Below are positions 34,743 to 42,898 of a DNA stretch of 64,000 bases, piece after piece. The position numbers and the translations under genes were made by a program. The notes beneath the pieces were generated by a model. That model was not told the origin of the DNA and made no database searches. It saw nothing but the letters and a program-made list of their open reading frames with translations. Origin of the DNA: an uncultured bacterium (GTDB lineage: Bacteria; Actinomycetota; Coriobacteriia; Coriobacteriales; Coriobacteriaceae). The stretch covers positions 1 through 64,000 of the forward strand of contig CAJMMN010000004.1 in NCBI GenBank assembly GCA_905214525.1, written 5' to 3'. Positions within the stretch are counted from its first letter, which is position 1; each line of letters starts with the position of its first letter.

Positions 34743-35674
34743 TGGCTGAGGGGACCTTCGAGCTGCATCCAGGTGACGCGTTGTATCCCGAGACCGTTTT
34801 GGAGCTTTCTGATGTACCTCAGACGCTCTATGTGCGCGGCAACCCCGAGGCGCTTTCGACGCCCGCGCTCTCCATCATCGGTGCGCGAAAGGCCTCGCCG
34901 TATGGTCTTGCCGTGGCAGAGCTTGCGGCGAAGGTGGCGGTTGAGGCGGGAGTGACGGTAGTTTCGGGCGGTGCAGTCGGTTGTGACCAGGCCTCGGGTT
35001 GGGCTGCGGTCAACGCCGGCGGCAAACACGTCGTGGTGCTGGGGACGGGCGCCGACGTGGTCTACCCGCGTTCGAGCGCGGGGCTTATTACGCGCACGCT
35101 CGATACGGGCGGCGCGGTCGTGTCGATCTCTCCGTGGGGCATGGGTCCGCGCAAGTTTGCCTTTCCGCGTCGCAATCGCGTGATCGCGGCCCTGTCGCAA
35201 GCCCTCTTTGTATCCGAGGCGGGTATGCCTTCCGGGACGTTTTCTACAGCCGAGGCTGCTATGGATTTGGGGCGCGAACTTCTTGCCGTGCCGGGGTCGA
35301 TCCTATCGCCCGAGTCGCGTGGCACGAATTACCTCATTGCGAACGGTGCCTGCTGCATTGTCGACGAGGAGTCCATCGAGATGGCTATCTCTCGCATATA
35401 CGGCACCCTGCGCTACTCGCGCCCCGATGCTCCCGGCATTGCCGACCTGAATCCAACACAGCAGACCGTGATGCATGCGCTCATCGCCTCTCCGCTCAAG
35501 GTCGACGACATCGCGGCGCTCGTCTCACTCGATGCTGTCGGCGTACTCAAACTCTTGGGTTCGCTTGAACTCGAGGGCCTTATCGAGCGCATGATGGATG
35601 GAAGGTATGCGCCCTCCAAGTTTGCCCTTCACGCCCAGACGCCCTTCGGTCACAATGGAAAACGTGTCAATTAG
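34739..35674 (+). CDS. dprA: DNA-processing protein DprA
   Basis: A 311-aa protein that loads RecA onto incoming single-stranded DNA. The Rossmann core is present (SIIGARKASPYG near residue 42, GTGADVVYP near 100, FPRRNRVIAALS near 140, AVPGSILSPESRGTN near 184). A C-terminal winged helix of the DML1 type spans about 240-300. The N-terminal SAM domain of many DprA proteins is missing. The usual ARGID signature reads GAVGCD. ATG 34739 gives an ATGA overlap with comM and has GGAGGG upstream. Confidence 0.93.
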   Translation: MMAEGTFELHPGDALYPETVLELSDVPQTLYVRGNPEALSTPALSIIGARKASPYGLAVAELAAKVAVEAGVTVVSGGAVGCDQASGWAAVNAGGKHVVVLGTGADVVYPRSSAGLITRTLDTGGAVVSISPWGMGPRKFAFPRRNRVIAALSQALFVSEAGMPSGTFSTAEAAMDLGRELLAVPGSILSPESRGTNYLIANGACCIVDEESIEMAISRIYGTLRYSRPDAPGIADLNPTQQTVMHALIASPLKVDDIAALVSLDAVGVLKLLGSLELEGLIERMMDGRYAPSKFALHAQTPFGHNGKRVN

Positions 35675-35688
35675 AAAGGTGTTTGCAG

Positions 35689-37026
35689 ATGCAGTTCGAT
35701 CAGGTGACGGTTATCGGTGGCGGTCTGGCGGGTTCGGAATGCGCGATCCAGCTGGCAGACCGCGGGTTTGCCGTAAAGCTGTGCGAGATGCGCCCCCAGG
35801 TGAGCTCCCCGGCTCACCATACCGATCACCTGGCAGAGCTCGTCTGCTCCAATTCGTTTAAGTCGACCCGTCCGGATTCCGCGGCTGGTTTGCTGAAGGC
35901 CGAGCTTGAGCGCATGGGTTCAGTCCTGCTCGACTGCGCCCATCGCGCTGCTGTTCCCGCTGGTGGCGCCCTGGCGGTCGACCGTGTTACATTCTCCGAG
36001 CTCGTCGAGGCTGAGGTTGCCGCCCGCCCCAATATCGAGGTCGTTCACGGCGAGGTCACCCAGATCCCCGAGGGCCACGTGGTCATTGCCGCGGGCCCGC
36101 TGTGTTCACCGGCGCTGAGCGAAGAGGTCATGAAGCTCGTCGGTGGCGACGCCCTTGCGTTCTTCGATGCCGCGGCGCCGATCGTCGATGCCTCCACGCT
36201 CGATATGGACGTGCTGTTTTCGCAGTCGCGCTACGAGGAGCAGGGGAGCGGCGACTATCTCAACGCTCCGCTCAACAAGGAGGAGTACGAGGCCTTTATC
36301 GAGGCGCTCACCACGGCCGACCGCGTGGTGCTCAAGGACTTTGAGGGCGGCGATCTGTTCCAGGCCTGCCAGCCTGCCGAGGAGGTTGCGCGCACCGGCA
36401 AGGACGCCATTCGCTTTGGCGCCATGAAGCCCGTCGGCCTCACCGACCCGCGTACCGGACGTCGCCCTTGGGCGGCGATTCAGCTGCGTGCCGAGAACAA
36501 GGAGAAGACCGCCTATAACCTGGTGGGCTTCCAGACCAACCTGACCTTTGGCGAGCAGAAGCGCGTCTTCCATATGGTGCCGGGCCTGGAGAACGCTGAG
36601 TTCTTCCGCTACGGTGTCATGCACCGCAATACCTTTGTCGACGCCCCGCACGTGCTCGATGGCACCTTTGCCGTGCCCGGTACCGGCGTGCGCCTGGCCG
36701 GTCAGATCACCGGCACCGAGGGGTACATGGAAGCCGTGGCGACCGGTCTGCTCGCGGCGCTCAACACCTATGCAGAGGCTATCGGCGCCGATTCCGTCGA
36801 GTTGCCCCGCGTGGGCGCCCTGGGTGCGCTCGTGGGCTATGCGACCGATCCTGCCACCGTGGGCTATCAGCCCATGCATGTCAACTTTGGCCTGGTGCCG
36901 CCGCTCGAGGACGGTAAGCGCCGCAGCAAGCGCGACCGCTATCAGGCCTATGCGGACCGTGCGCTCGAGGCCCTCGATGCCTACTTGGCCACGCGTTCCG
37001 ACTTGTTTGGAGGCGATCGGTCATAG
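35689..37026 (+). CDS. trmFO: Methylenetetrahydrofolate-tRNA-(uracil-5-)-methyltransferase TrmFO
   Basis: A 445-aa FAD- and folate-dependent enzyme forming ribothymidine at U54 of tRNA. The FAD motif VIGGGLAGSECAIQLADRG is at residues 7-25. MRPQ...HTDHLAELVCSNSF is a family hallmark with a conserved Cys. C-terminal motifs (GQITGTEGYMEA, MHVNFGLVPPL) are intact. ATG 35689 follows AAAGGTG. The TAG stop overlaps the presumed start of xerC. Confidence 0.97.
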   Translation: MQFDQVTVIGGGLAGSECAIQLADRGFAVKLCEMRPQVSSPAHHTDHLAELVCSNSFKSTRPDSAAGLLKAELERMGSVLLDCAHRAAVPAGGALAVDRVTFSELVEAEVAARPNIEVVHGEVTQIPEGHVVIAAGPLCSPALSEEVMKLVGGDALAFFDAAAPIVDASTLDMDVLFSQSRYEEQGSGDYLNAPLNKEEYEAFIEALTTADRVVLKDFEGGDLFQACQPAEEVARTGKDAIRFGAMKPVGLTDPRTGRRPWAAIQLRAENKEKTAYNLVGFQTNLTFGEQKRVFHMVPGLENAEFFRYGVMHRNTFVDAPHVLDGTFAVPGTGVRLAGQITGTEGYMEAVATGLLAALNTYAEAIGADSVELPRVGALGALVGYATDPATVGYQPMHVNFGLVPPLEDGKRRSKRDRYQAYADRALEALDAYLATRSDLFGGDRS

Positions 37027-37943
37027 CCTTTGACCTGTACGACACCGTCGACTCTTTTATCGCCTATATCGCACGCGTTGAGGGGCTTTCTCCCAACACG
37101 GTGACGGCCTATGGCTCGAGGCTGGAGCGCTTTGCTGCCTGGTGCGAGCGCGAGGATATTGATGCTTTCGCTGCCGACGTGCGCACCATTCGTCGCTATC
37201 TTGCCGAGCTTTCGCGTGAGCAGGTGGCTCCCCGAACGCTTGCGGCGCACCTGTCGGCTATCCGATCTCTCTATCGCTGGATGGCTGCCGAGGGGATTGT
37301 CGAGGGCGATGCGGTCTCGGCGATCGCGTCGCCCAAGCTGCCGCGTGACCTGCCGGGCGTCCTTACGACCCAGCAGGTCGAGGCGCTGCTCAAGACGCCT
37401 GATACCTCAACACCCGCGGGACTGCGCGATGCGGCGATGCTCGAGTTGCTCTATGCCTCGGGTGCCCGCATCTCAGAGCTTGCGGCGCTCAATGTGGAAT
37501 CCATCTCATGGTCCGAGCGCACGCTGCGCCTGTGGGGCAAGGGGAGCAAGGAGCGTATCGTCCCTCTGTATCGTCGTGCGCTCGATGAGACGCGTCTCTA
37601 TATTGAAGAGGGGAGGCCGGAGTTGCTCGCTCGGGCAAAGCGCCGCGACCTCGCTACCGGGCCGCATCCGCTGCTTATATCGGCGCGCGGCAATCGCATG
37701 AGCGCCGCGATGCTTCGGCGGCGGTTCCATACGCTGGCGACGCTCGCCGGCATTCCGGCTGACATCGCCCCGCATGCGATGCGCCATACCTTTGCGACCG
37801 ACTTGCTCGAGGGCGGTGCGGACCTGCGCTCGGTTCAAGAGCTGCTAGGTCATGCGAGCCTGTCCACGACGCAGATCTACACGCATCTCACACCCGATCG
37901 GCTTAAACGTGCCGTGGCTCAAGCCCATCCCCGCGGCGAATAG
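37023..37943 (+). CDS. xerC: Tyrosine recombinase XerC-like, non-canonical start
   Basis: A 306-aa site-specific recombinase. It carries the core-binding domain (DSFIAYIARVEGLSPNTV) and the catalytic domain with Arg149, Lys173, His251, Arg254, His277 and nucleophile Tyr286. The first ATG/GTG/TTG in frame is GTG 37101, but it would cut the core-binding helix in two. The conserved sequence reads back without a stop to ATA 37023, which overlaps the trmFO stop as ATAG and has GGAGG 9 nt upstream. I therefore place the start there. CTG 37035 is another option. The dprA-trmFO-xerC order matches Firmicutes, where XerC acts in chromosome dimer resolution. Confidence 0.9.
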   Translation: MAFDLYDTVDSFIAYIARVEGLSPNTVTAYGSRLERFAAWCEREDIDAFAADVRTIRRYLAELSREQVAPRTLAAHLSAIRSLYRWMAAEGIVEGDAVSAIASPKLPRDLPGVLTTQQVEALLKTPDTSTPAGLRDAAMLELLYASGARISELAALNVESISWSERTLRLWGKGSKERIVPLYRRALDETRLYIEEGRPELLARAKRRDLATGPHPLLISARGNRMSAAMLRRRFHTLATLAGIPADIAPHAMRHTFATDLLEGGADLRSVQELLGHASLSTTQIYTHLTPDRLKRAVAQAHPRGE

Positions 37944-37992
37944 TGGCTGGGACGTCCCGCGCCGCACTCAGGTGTGTGGTTTTGATTGCGGG

Positions 37993-38021
37993 TTGGCAGG
38001 AAGAGGCATTCCTGCTATCAT
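37993..38021 (+). promoter_or_regulatory. Promoter of rpsB-tsf
   Basis: TTGGCA (37993-37998), 17-bp spacer, TATCAT (38016-38021) with an extended TG. Transcription should start near 38028, giving a leader of about 135 nt. Confidence 0.8.
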
Positions 38022-38027
38022 TCATCG

Positions 38028-38162
38028 GGTTGCTTCACGGCAACATGTTTTTATCACGCACGCGCGGCTACTTCATACCGTGGTGCCCGGGCTTTGGTAG
38101 CACATGTCCGGGTTGGTTTTGGAGGATGACCCCGCGCGGAGGCAAACCACAGGAGGTTTAAC
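38028..38162 (+). promoter_or_regulatory. Structured 5' leader of rpsB
   Basis: The leader opens with a hairpin GTTGC/GCAAC (38029-38044) and contains a GC-rich CCCGG/CCGGG pairing near 38086-38112. It ends with AAACC (38144-38148) able to pair with GGTTT (38155-38159), which would enclose the Shine-Dalgarno AGGAGG. This arrangement fits autogenous control by S2, as known in other bacteria, but no described leader family was recognised. Confidence 0.4.
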
Positions 38163-38891
38163 ATGGCTACCAAGATTAATATCCGCACCCTGCTCGAGGC
38201 CGGCTGCCACTTCGGTCACCAGACCCGTCGCTGGAACCCCAAGATGAAGCCGTTCATCTTCGGTGAGCGCAACGGCATCTACATCCTCGACCTCAAGCAG
38301 ACTATCCTCGACGCCGACCAGGCCTACACCTTCGTCAAGAACGTCGCCAAGGGCGGCAACGTGCTGTTCGTCGGCACCAAGAAGCAGGCTCAGGAGGCCG
38401 TCAAGAACGCTGCTGAGCGCGCCAACATGCCTTACATCAACCAGCGTTGGCTCGGCGGCATGCTGACCAACTTCGTCACCATCCGCTCCCGCATCAACCG
38501 CATGGAGGAGCTCGAGGCCATGGTCGAGGACGGTCGCATGGCAGTGCTCCCCAAGAAGGAGCAGGCTGTGCTCGGCAAGGAGCTCACCAAGCTCCAGACC
38601 AACCTCGGTGGTGCCCGCGACATGAAGGGTCTGCCCCAGGCTCTCTTCGTCATCGACACCAAGCGCGAGGAGAACGCCATCAAGGAGGCTCAGCGCCTGA
38701 ACATCCCCGTCGTCGCTCTGATCGACACCAACTCCGATCCCGACGAGGTCGAGTACGGCATTCCCTGCAATGATGACGCTATCTCTGCTGTCACCCTTAT
38801 GTGCGAGCTCATGGCTGACGCCTGCCTCGCTGGCTCCGGCAAGGAGCAGGTCTCCGAGGCCGAGATGGCCGCTGAGCCCAAGGCCGAGTAA
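38163..38891 (+). CDS. rpsB: 30S ribosomal protein S2
   Basis: A 242-aa protein. LLEAGCHFGHQTRRWNPKM near residue 10 and FVIDTKREENAIKEA near 160 identify S2. Length is normal, with a short acidic tail. An AGGAGG ribosome site is present. tsf follows after 45 bp, the universal order. Confidence 0.98.
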   Translation: MATKINIRTLLEAGCHFGHQTRRWNPKMKPFIFGERNGIYILDLKQTILDADQAYTFVKNVAKGGNVLFVGTKKQAQEAVKNAAERANMPYINQRWLGGMLTNFVTIRSRINRMEELEAMVEDGRMAVLPKKEQAVLGKELTKLQTNLGGARDMKGLPQALFVIDTKREENAIKEAQRLNIPVVALIDTNSDPDEVEYGIPCNDDAISAVTLMCELMADACLAGSGKEQVSEAEMAAEPKAE

Positions 38892-38936
38892 ATCAGTCTT
38901 AGTTAATTCTTTTTCATCTCTTTGAAAGGAACCACA

Positions 38937-39806
38937 ATGGCCCAGATTACCGCCGCTATGGTCAAGCAGCTCCGCGAGATGACCGACTCCCCGATGATGG
39001 AGTGCAAGAAGGCTCTCGTCGAGGCTGACGGCGACATGGACGCCGCTGTCGACGTTCTGCGTAAGAACGGCCTCGCCAAGGCTGCCAAGAAGGCTGGCCG
39101 TGAGACCAACGAGGGCGCTGTCGCCGCGTTCGTCTCCGAGGATGGCAAGACCGGTGCTCTGCTCGAGCTCTCCTGCGAGACCGACTTCGTTGGCTCCAAC
39201 GCCAAGTTCACTGGCTTTGCTTCCAAGGTCGCTGAGGTTGTCGCTACCACCGAGCCTGCTGACGTCGACGCTCTGCTCGAGAAGCCGATGGGCGAGGAGA
39301 CCGTTTCCTCCGAGCTCACCGAGATGATTCACATCATGGGCGAGAACATGAAGATCTCCCGCTTCGCTGCCCGCAAGGCCGAGAACGGCGCGCTCGCTTC
39401 TTACATCCACATGGGTGGTAAGATCGGCGTCCTCGTCGAGTTTGCTTTCGAGAAGGCCGAGACCGCTCAGGCTGAGTCCTTCAAGGCCTTCGCTCACGAC
39501 GTTGCCCTTCAGGTTGCCGCCGTCGCCCCGATCTGCGCTACCCGCGATCAGGTTCCGGCCGAGACCGTCGAGCACGAGAAGCAGATCTACATGGCTCAGG
39601 CTGCCGAGTCCGGCAAGCCCGAGGCTATCCAGGAGAAGATGGCTGTCGGCCGTCTGGAGAAGTTCTACAAGCAGTCCGTGCTCACCGAGCAGGAGTTCAT
39701 CAAGGACAGCTCCCTCACCATCAAGAAGTACGCTGAGCAGGTCTCCAAGGAGCTCGGCGACACCATTACCGTCGTTGCCTTTGACCGTCTGGTCCGTGGC
39801 GAGTAA
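38937..39806 (+). CDS. tsf: Elongation factor Ts
   Basis: A 289-aa nucleotide-exchange factor for EF-Tu. The N-terminal UBA-like part has VKQLREMTDSPMMECKKAL, and the core has TDFVGSN, the hallmark TDFV motif that contacts EF-Tu. ATG 38937 has GAAAGGA upstream. The earlier ATG 38922 lies upstream of that site. A terminator ends the rpsB-tsf unit. Confidence 0.97.
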   Translation: MAQITAAMVKQLREMTDSPMMECKKALVEADGDMDAAVDVLRKNGLAKAAKKAGRETNEGAVAAFVSEDGKTGALLELSCETDFVGSNAKFTGFASKVAEVVATTEPADVDALLEKPMGEETVSSELTEMIHIMGENMKISRFAARKAENGALASYIHMGGKIGVLVEFAFEKAETAQAESFKAFAHDVALQVAAVAPICATRDQVPAETVEHEKQIYMAQAAESGKPEAIQEKMAVGRLEKFYKQSVLTEQEFIKDSSLTIKKYAEQVSKELGDTITVVAFDRLVRGE

Positions 39807-39829
39807 ATAAGCTCTTGTAGCTGGTAATG

Positions 39830-39865
39830 AGCAGGCTGTGGGTTTTACTCACAGCCTGCTTTTTC
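39830..39865 (+). terminator. Terminator after tsf
   Basis: AGCAGGCTGTG (39830-39840) pairs perfectly with CACAGCCTGCT (39850-39860), followed by TTTT. Confidence 0.9.
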
Positions 39866-39923
39866 ATGGCTCTTATCAGAGCCTTTGATATCATATTGAG
39901 AGTCTAATTAAAGGAGGATCGCT

Positions 39924-40646
39924 TTGTCCGACATCCGATATAAACGCGTGCTTCTTAAGCTTTCCGGCGAAGCACTGATGGGCGACGGCCAATATGGCAT
40001 TGACCCCAAGGTTACCGACCATCTTGCCAAGCAGGTCAAGGAGCTGCTCGCCGTTGGCCATGAGGTCGGCGTCGTTGTCGGCGGCGGCAATATTTTCCGC
40101 GGCATGGCAGGCGCTGCCGGTGGCATGGAGCGTGCTCAGGCCGACTACATGGGCATGCTGGCAACCGTTATGAACGCGCTCGCCCTGCAGGATGCCTTCG
40201 AGCATAACGATGTTCCCTGCCGCGTGATGAGCGCTATCCAGATGAACGAGATCTGCGAGCCCTATATTCGCCGTCGCGCTATCAACCACCTTTCCAAGGG
40301 CAACGTTGTTATTTTTGCCGCCGGTTCGGGAAATCCGTACTTTACGACCGACACCGCCGCGGCTCTTCGTGCGTGCGAGATCGGCGCCGAGATTCTGATT
40401 AAAGCCACCAAGGTTGACGGCATCTACGACAAGGATCCCGTCAAGTGCGCCGATGCCGTCCGTTTTGACAAGATTACCTATCACGAGGTTCTCGTTCGCG
40501 GCCTGCAGGTTATGGATTCCACGGCTACGGCTCTGTGCCAGGATAACCGTATGCCTATTTTGGTCCTCAACATCGATGGCGAGGACACCGTCAAGCGCGC
40601 GCTCGCGGGTGAGCCCGTCGGCACGCTCGTCTATCAGGAGGATTAA
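39924..40646 (+). CDS. pyrH: Uridylate kinase
   Basis: A 240-aa amino-acid-kinase-fold enzyme making UDP from UMP. VLLKLSGEALMG near residue 9, GGGNIFRG near 53 and the TDTAAALRA block near 140 are diagnostic of bacterial PyrH. The TTG start at 39924 has AGGAGG upstream. It heads the run pyrH-frr-uppS-cdsA-dxr-rseP-ispG-proS, in which gaps are 0-14 bp. It stands apart from the de novo pyr operon at 54 kb. Confidence 0.97.
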   Translation: MSDIRYKRVLLKLSGEALMGDGQYGIDPKVTDHLAKQVKELLAVGHEVGVVVGGGNIFRGMAGAAGGMERAQADYMGMLATVMNALALQDAFEHNDVPCRVMSAIQMNEICEPYIRRRAINHLSKGNVVIFAAGSGNPYFTTDTAAALRACEIGAEILIKATKVDGIYDKDPVKCADAVRFDKITYHEVLVRGLQVMDSTATALCQDNRMPILVLNIDGEDTVKRALAGEPVGTLVYQED

Positions 40647-40648
40647 GC

Positions 40649-41185
40649 ATGGCAGAGAACATCACCGCCCATATGGACAAGTCGCTCGAGTCCCTCAAGC
40701 ATAACTTCTCCAAGGTTCGTACCGGCCGCGCCAATGCCAACATTCTGTCCGACATCACCGTCGATTATTACGGTGTTCCCACGCCGGTCACGCAGGTTGC
40801 CGCCGTCAAGACCCCCGAGGCCCACATGCTGCTCATCGAGCCGTGGGACAAGGCGCTCATCAATGCTATCGTCAAGGCCATCGGCGCTTCCGATCTGGGT
40901 ATTACCCCCAACTCCGATGGCACCGTCGTTCGTCTTCCGTTCCCGGCTCCCACTGAGGAGCGCCGTCGCGAGCTCGTCAAGGAGTGCCGCGAGTACGCCG
41001 AGCAGGCCAAGGTGTCTATCCGTAACATCCGTCGCGACTTTAACAACAAGCTCGAGCGCGATGAGGAGCTCACCGAGGACGATGTCCGTCGCGAGCAGGC
41101 CAAGGTCCAGAAGCACACCGATGAGTATGTCGCCAAGGTCGAGGAGCTTCTGAAGGAAAAAGAAGCCGAGGTCATGGAGATCTAA
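40649..41185 (+). CDS. frr: Ribosome recycling factor
   Basis: A 178-aa protein that with EF-G splits post-termination ribosomes. It shows the two-domain RRF pattern: LKHNFSKVRTGRANANIL near residue 14 and the helical arm RRELVKECREYAEQAKVSIR near 105. It starts 3 nt after pyrH stops, the usual pairing. Confidence 0.98.
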   Translation: MAENITAHMDKSLESLKHNFSKVRTGRANANILSDITVDYYGVPTPVTQVAAVKTPEAHMLLIEPWDKALINAIVKAIGASDLGITPNSDGTVVRLPFPAPTEERRRELVKECREYAEQAKVSIRNIRRDFNNKLERDEELTEDDVRREQAKVQKHTDEYVAKVEELLKEKEAEVMEI

Positions 41186-41186
41186 G

Positions 41187-41981
41187 GTGCAATACGACGA
41201 GCATAAACTGGTCGAGTACTTTGCCGACGCCCCTGCGGGCGTCGGTTTTTCCGACCTTGACCTCAATAACATTCCGCACCATATCTCGTGCATCATGGAC
41301 GGCAACGGTCGTTGGGCCACGTCGCGCGGTCTTGCACGCACTGAGGGCCACAAGGCGGGTATCGTCTCCCTTCGCGAGATTATTACTGCCTGCGTGCGTC
41401 TGGGCGTCGACGTGCTTTCGGCCTATGCGTTTTCTACCGAAAACTGGAACCGCCCGCAGCATGAGGTCAACGTCTTGATGCATCTGTTTGCCAAGACGTT
41501 TATCGACGAGCTGCCGCTTCTGAAGCGCGAAAATGTGCGCGTCGTCTTTTTGGGTGACATTTCCGCGCTGCCCAAGAAGACTCGCGACGTTTTTGAGCGC
41601 GGTCTTGCCGAGTGCGCCGATCACACCGGTATGACGCTGGCGCTTGCCGTCAACTACGGCGCGCGTGCCGAGATTACCCGCGCTGTCCGTCAAATCGCAC
41701 TCGACACTGCCGCCGGTAAGATCGATCCTGCCGCAATTGATGACGACATGGTGGCTTCCCACCTCTATACCGCCGGCCTTCCCGATCCTGAGCTTGTGAT
41801 TCGCACTTCTGGTGAGCTGCGCCTTTCGAACTATCTGCTGTGGCAGGTGGCTTATTCCGAATTCTACGTCACCGATACCTATTGGCCCGACTTTGATCGT
41901 TGGGGCCTTGTCGACGCCATTTTGGCCTATCAGGGCCGTGACCGTAGGTTTGGTGGACTGAGCAAGACCGAGGAGGCTTAA
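41187..41981 (+). CDS. uppS: Isoprenyl transferase (undecaprenyl diphosphate synthase type)
   Basis: A 264-aa cis-prenyltransferase making the C55 lipid carrier for wall synthesis from farnesyl and isopentenyl diphosphates. HISCIMDGNGRWA near residue 31 holds the catalytic Asp, and RTSGELRLSNYLLWQ near 205 binds isopentenyl diphosphate. About 25 extra residues precede the core. GTG start at 41187, 1 nt after the frr stop. Confidence 0.95.
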   Translation: MQYDEHKLVEYFADAPAGVGFSDLDLNNIPHHISCIMDGNGRWATSRGLARTEGHKAGIVSLREIITACVRLGVDVLSAYAFSTENWNRPQHEVNVLMHLFAKTFIDELPLLKRENVRVVFLGDISALPKKTRDVFERGLAECADHTGMTLALAVNYGARAEITRAVRQIALDTAAGKIDPAAIDDDMVASHLYTAGLPDPELVIRTSGELRLSNYLLWQVAYSEFYVTDTYWPDFDRWGLVDAILAYQGRDRRFGGLSKTEEA

Positions 41982-41983
41982 TC

Positions 41984-42898
41984 GTGTCCGATCGTCCCAA
42001 GGCATCTGCTCCCAAGACGCCAGTTTCCGCGGCGCCTGCGCGCAAGGCTGCCGCTGCGGGAGCACCTGCAGCAAAGAGCGGCACCGGTTCGTGGCTGGCG
42101 GGCTTTATTACCCGTGCCGCCGCCGGTATCGTCTACGCCGTTGTCTTTATCCTGTGCCTGGTTTTGGGTATCGTGCCCACGGCCATCTTTGTTTCTGTCA
42201 TGAGCGGTCTGTGCTGCTATGAGTTTTTCCGTATGACAAGGCTCGATGGCAAGATGGCTAACGAGCGCATGGGTATCGCTGCCGCCGTACTCTTTCCGCT
42301 GTCGGCGTTGGGCGATTCGATGTTGCTGAATGCCCTGCTTTTTGCCTTGATGCTCGCTGTGGGCATTTGGTATGTCTGGTCGCCGCGTACCCGCATCTCT
42401 GATGTGGCCGTGACGCTCATGGGTCCCATCTACACTGGCTTTATGCTGTCGGCTATCGTGCTGCTGCGCGATGCCGTGCCCGGTTTTGCCGGCGCCCTGC
42501 TTTCAGTGGGCGTTTGCGCGTCCCTTTGGGTCTCCGATTCGTTTGCCTACATCGTGGGCAGCCGTATCGGCAAGCACAAGATGGTTCCCAAGATCTCTCC
42601 CAAAAAGAGCTGGGAGGGGTTTGCCGGCGGCATCTTGGGCTCGGTTTTGATTTGGCTCATCCTGTGGGCGACGCACTTCTACAAGCTCAGCCTGCCCTAT
42701 GCGCTGCTGTGCGGCGTGGTCGTGTCCATTCTGGGCGTTATCGGCGACCTTATCGAGTCGCGCATCAAGCGCGGTGTGGGCGTCAAAGATTCCGGCAACC
42801 TTATCCCGGGCCACGGCGGAATGCTCGATCGTAGCGATTCGCTTATCTTCGGCTGCATCACCGCGCAGCTGTTGCTGATGATCGGAGGCGTGCTGTAA
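41984..42898 (+). CDS. cdsA: Phosphatidate cytidylyltransferase
   Basis: A 304-aa membrane enzyme that makes CDP-diacylglycerol from phosphatidate and CTP. The signature is split as SDSFAYIVGSRIGKHKM near residue 185 and KDSGNLIPGHGGMLDR near 268, with about eight helices. The first 35 residues are an Ala/Pro/Lys-rich cytoplasmic extension. GTG start at 41984. The stop shares bases with the dxr start (TAATG). Confidence 0.95.
   Translation: MSDRPKASAPKTPVSAAPARKAAAAGAPAAKSGTGSWLAGFITRAAAGIVYAVVFILCLVLGIVPTAIFVSVMSGLCCYEFFRMTRLDGKMANERMGIAAAVLFPLSALGDSMLLNALLFALMLAVGIWYVWSPRTRISDVAVTLMGPIYTGFMLSAIVLLRDAVPGFAGALLSVGVCASLWVSDSFAYIVGSRIGKHKMVPKISPKKSWEGFAGGILGSVLIWLILWATHFYKLSLPYALLCGVVVSILGVIGDLIESRIKRGVGVKDSGNLIPGHGGMLDRSDSLIFGCITAQLLLMIGGVL

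Noticed and set aside
37101..37943. xerC start at GTG 37101
   Set aside because: It lacks a nearby ribosome site and would delete conserved core-binding sequence that is readable upstream to 37023.
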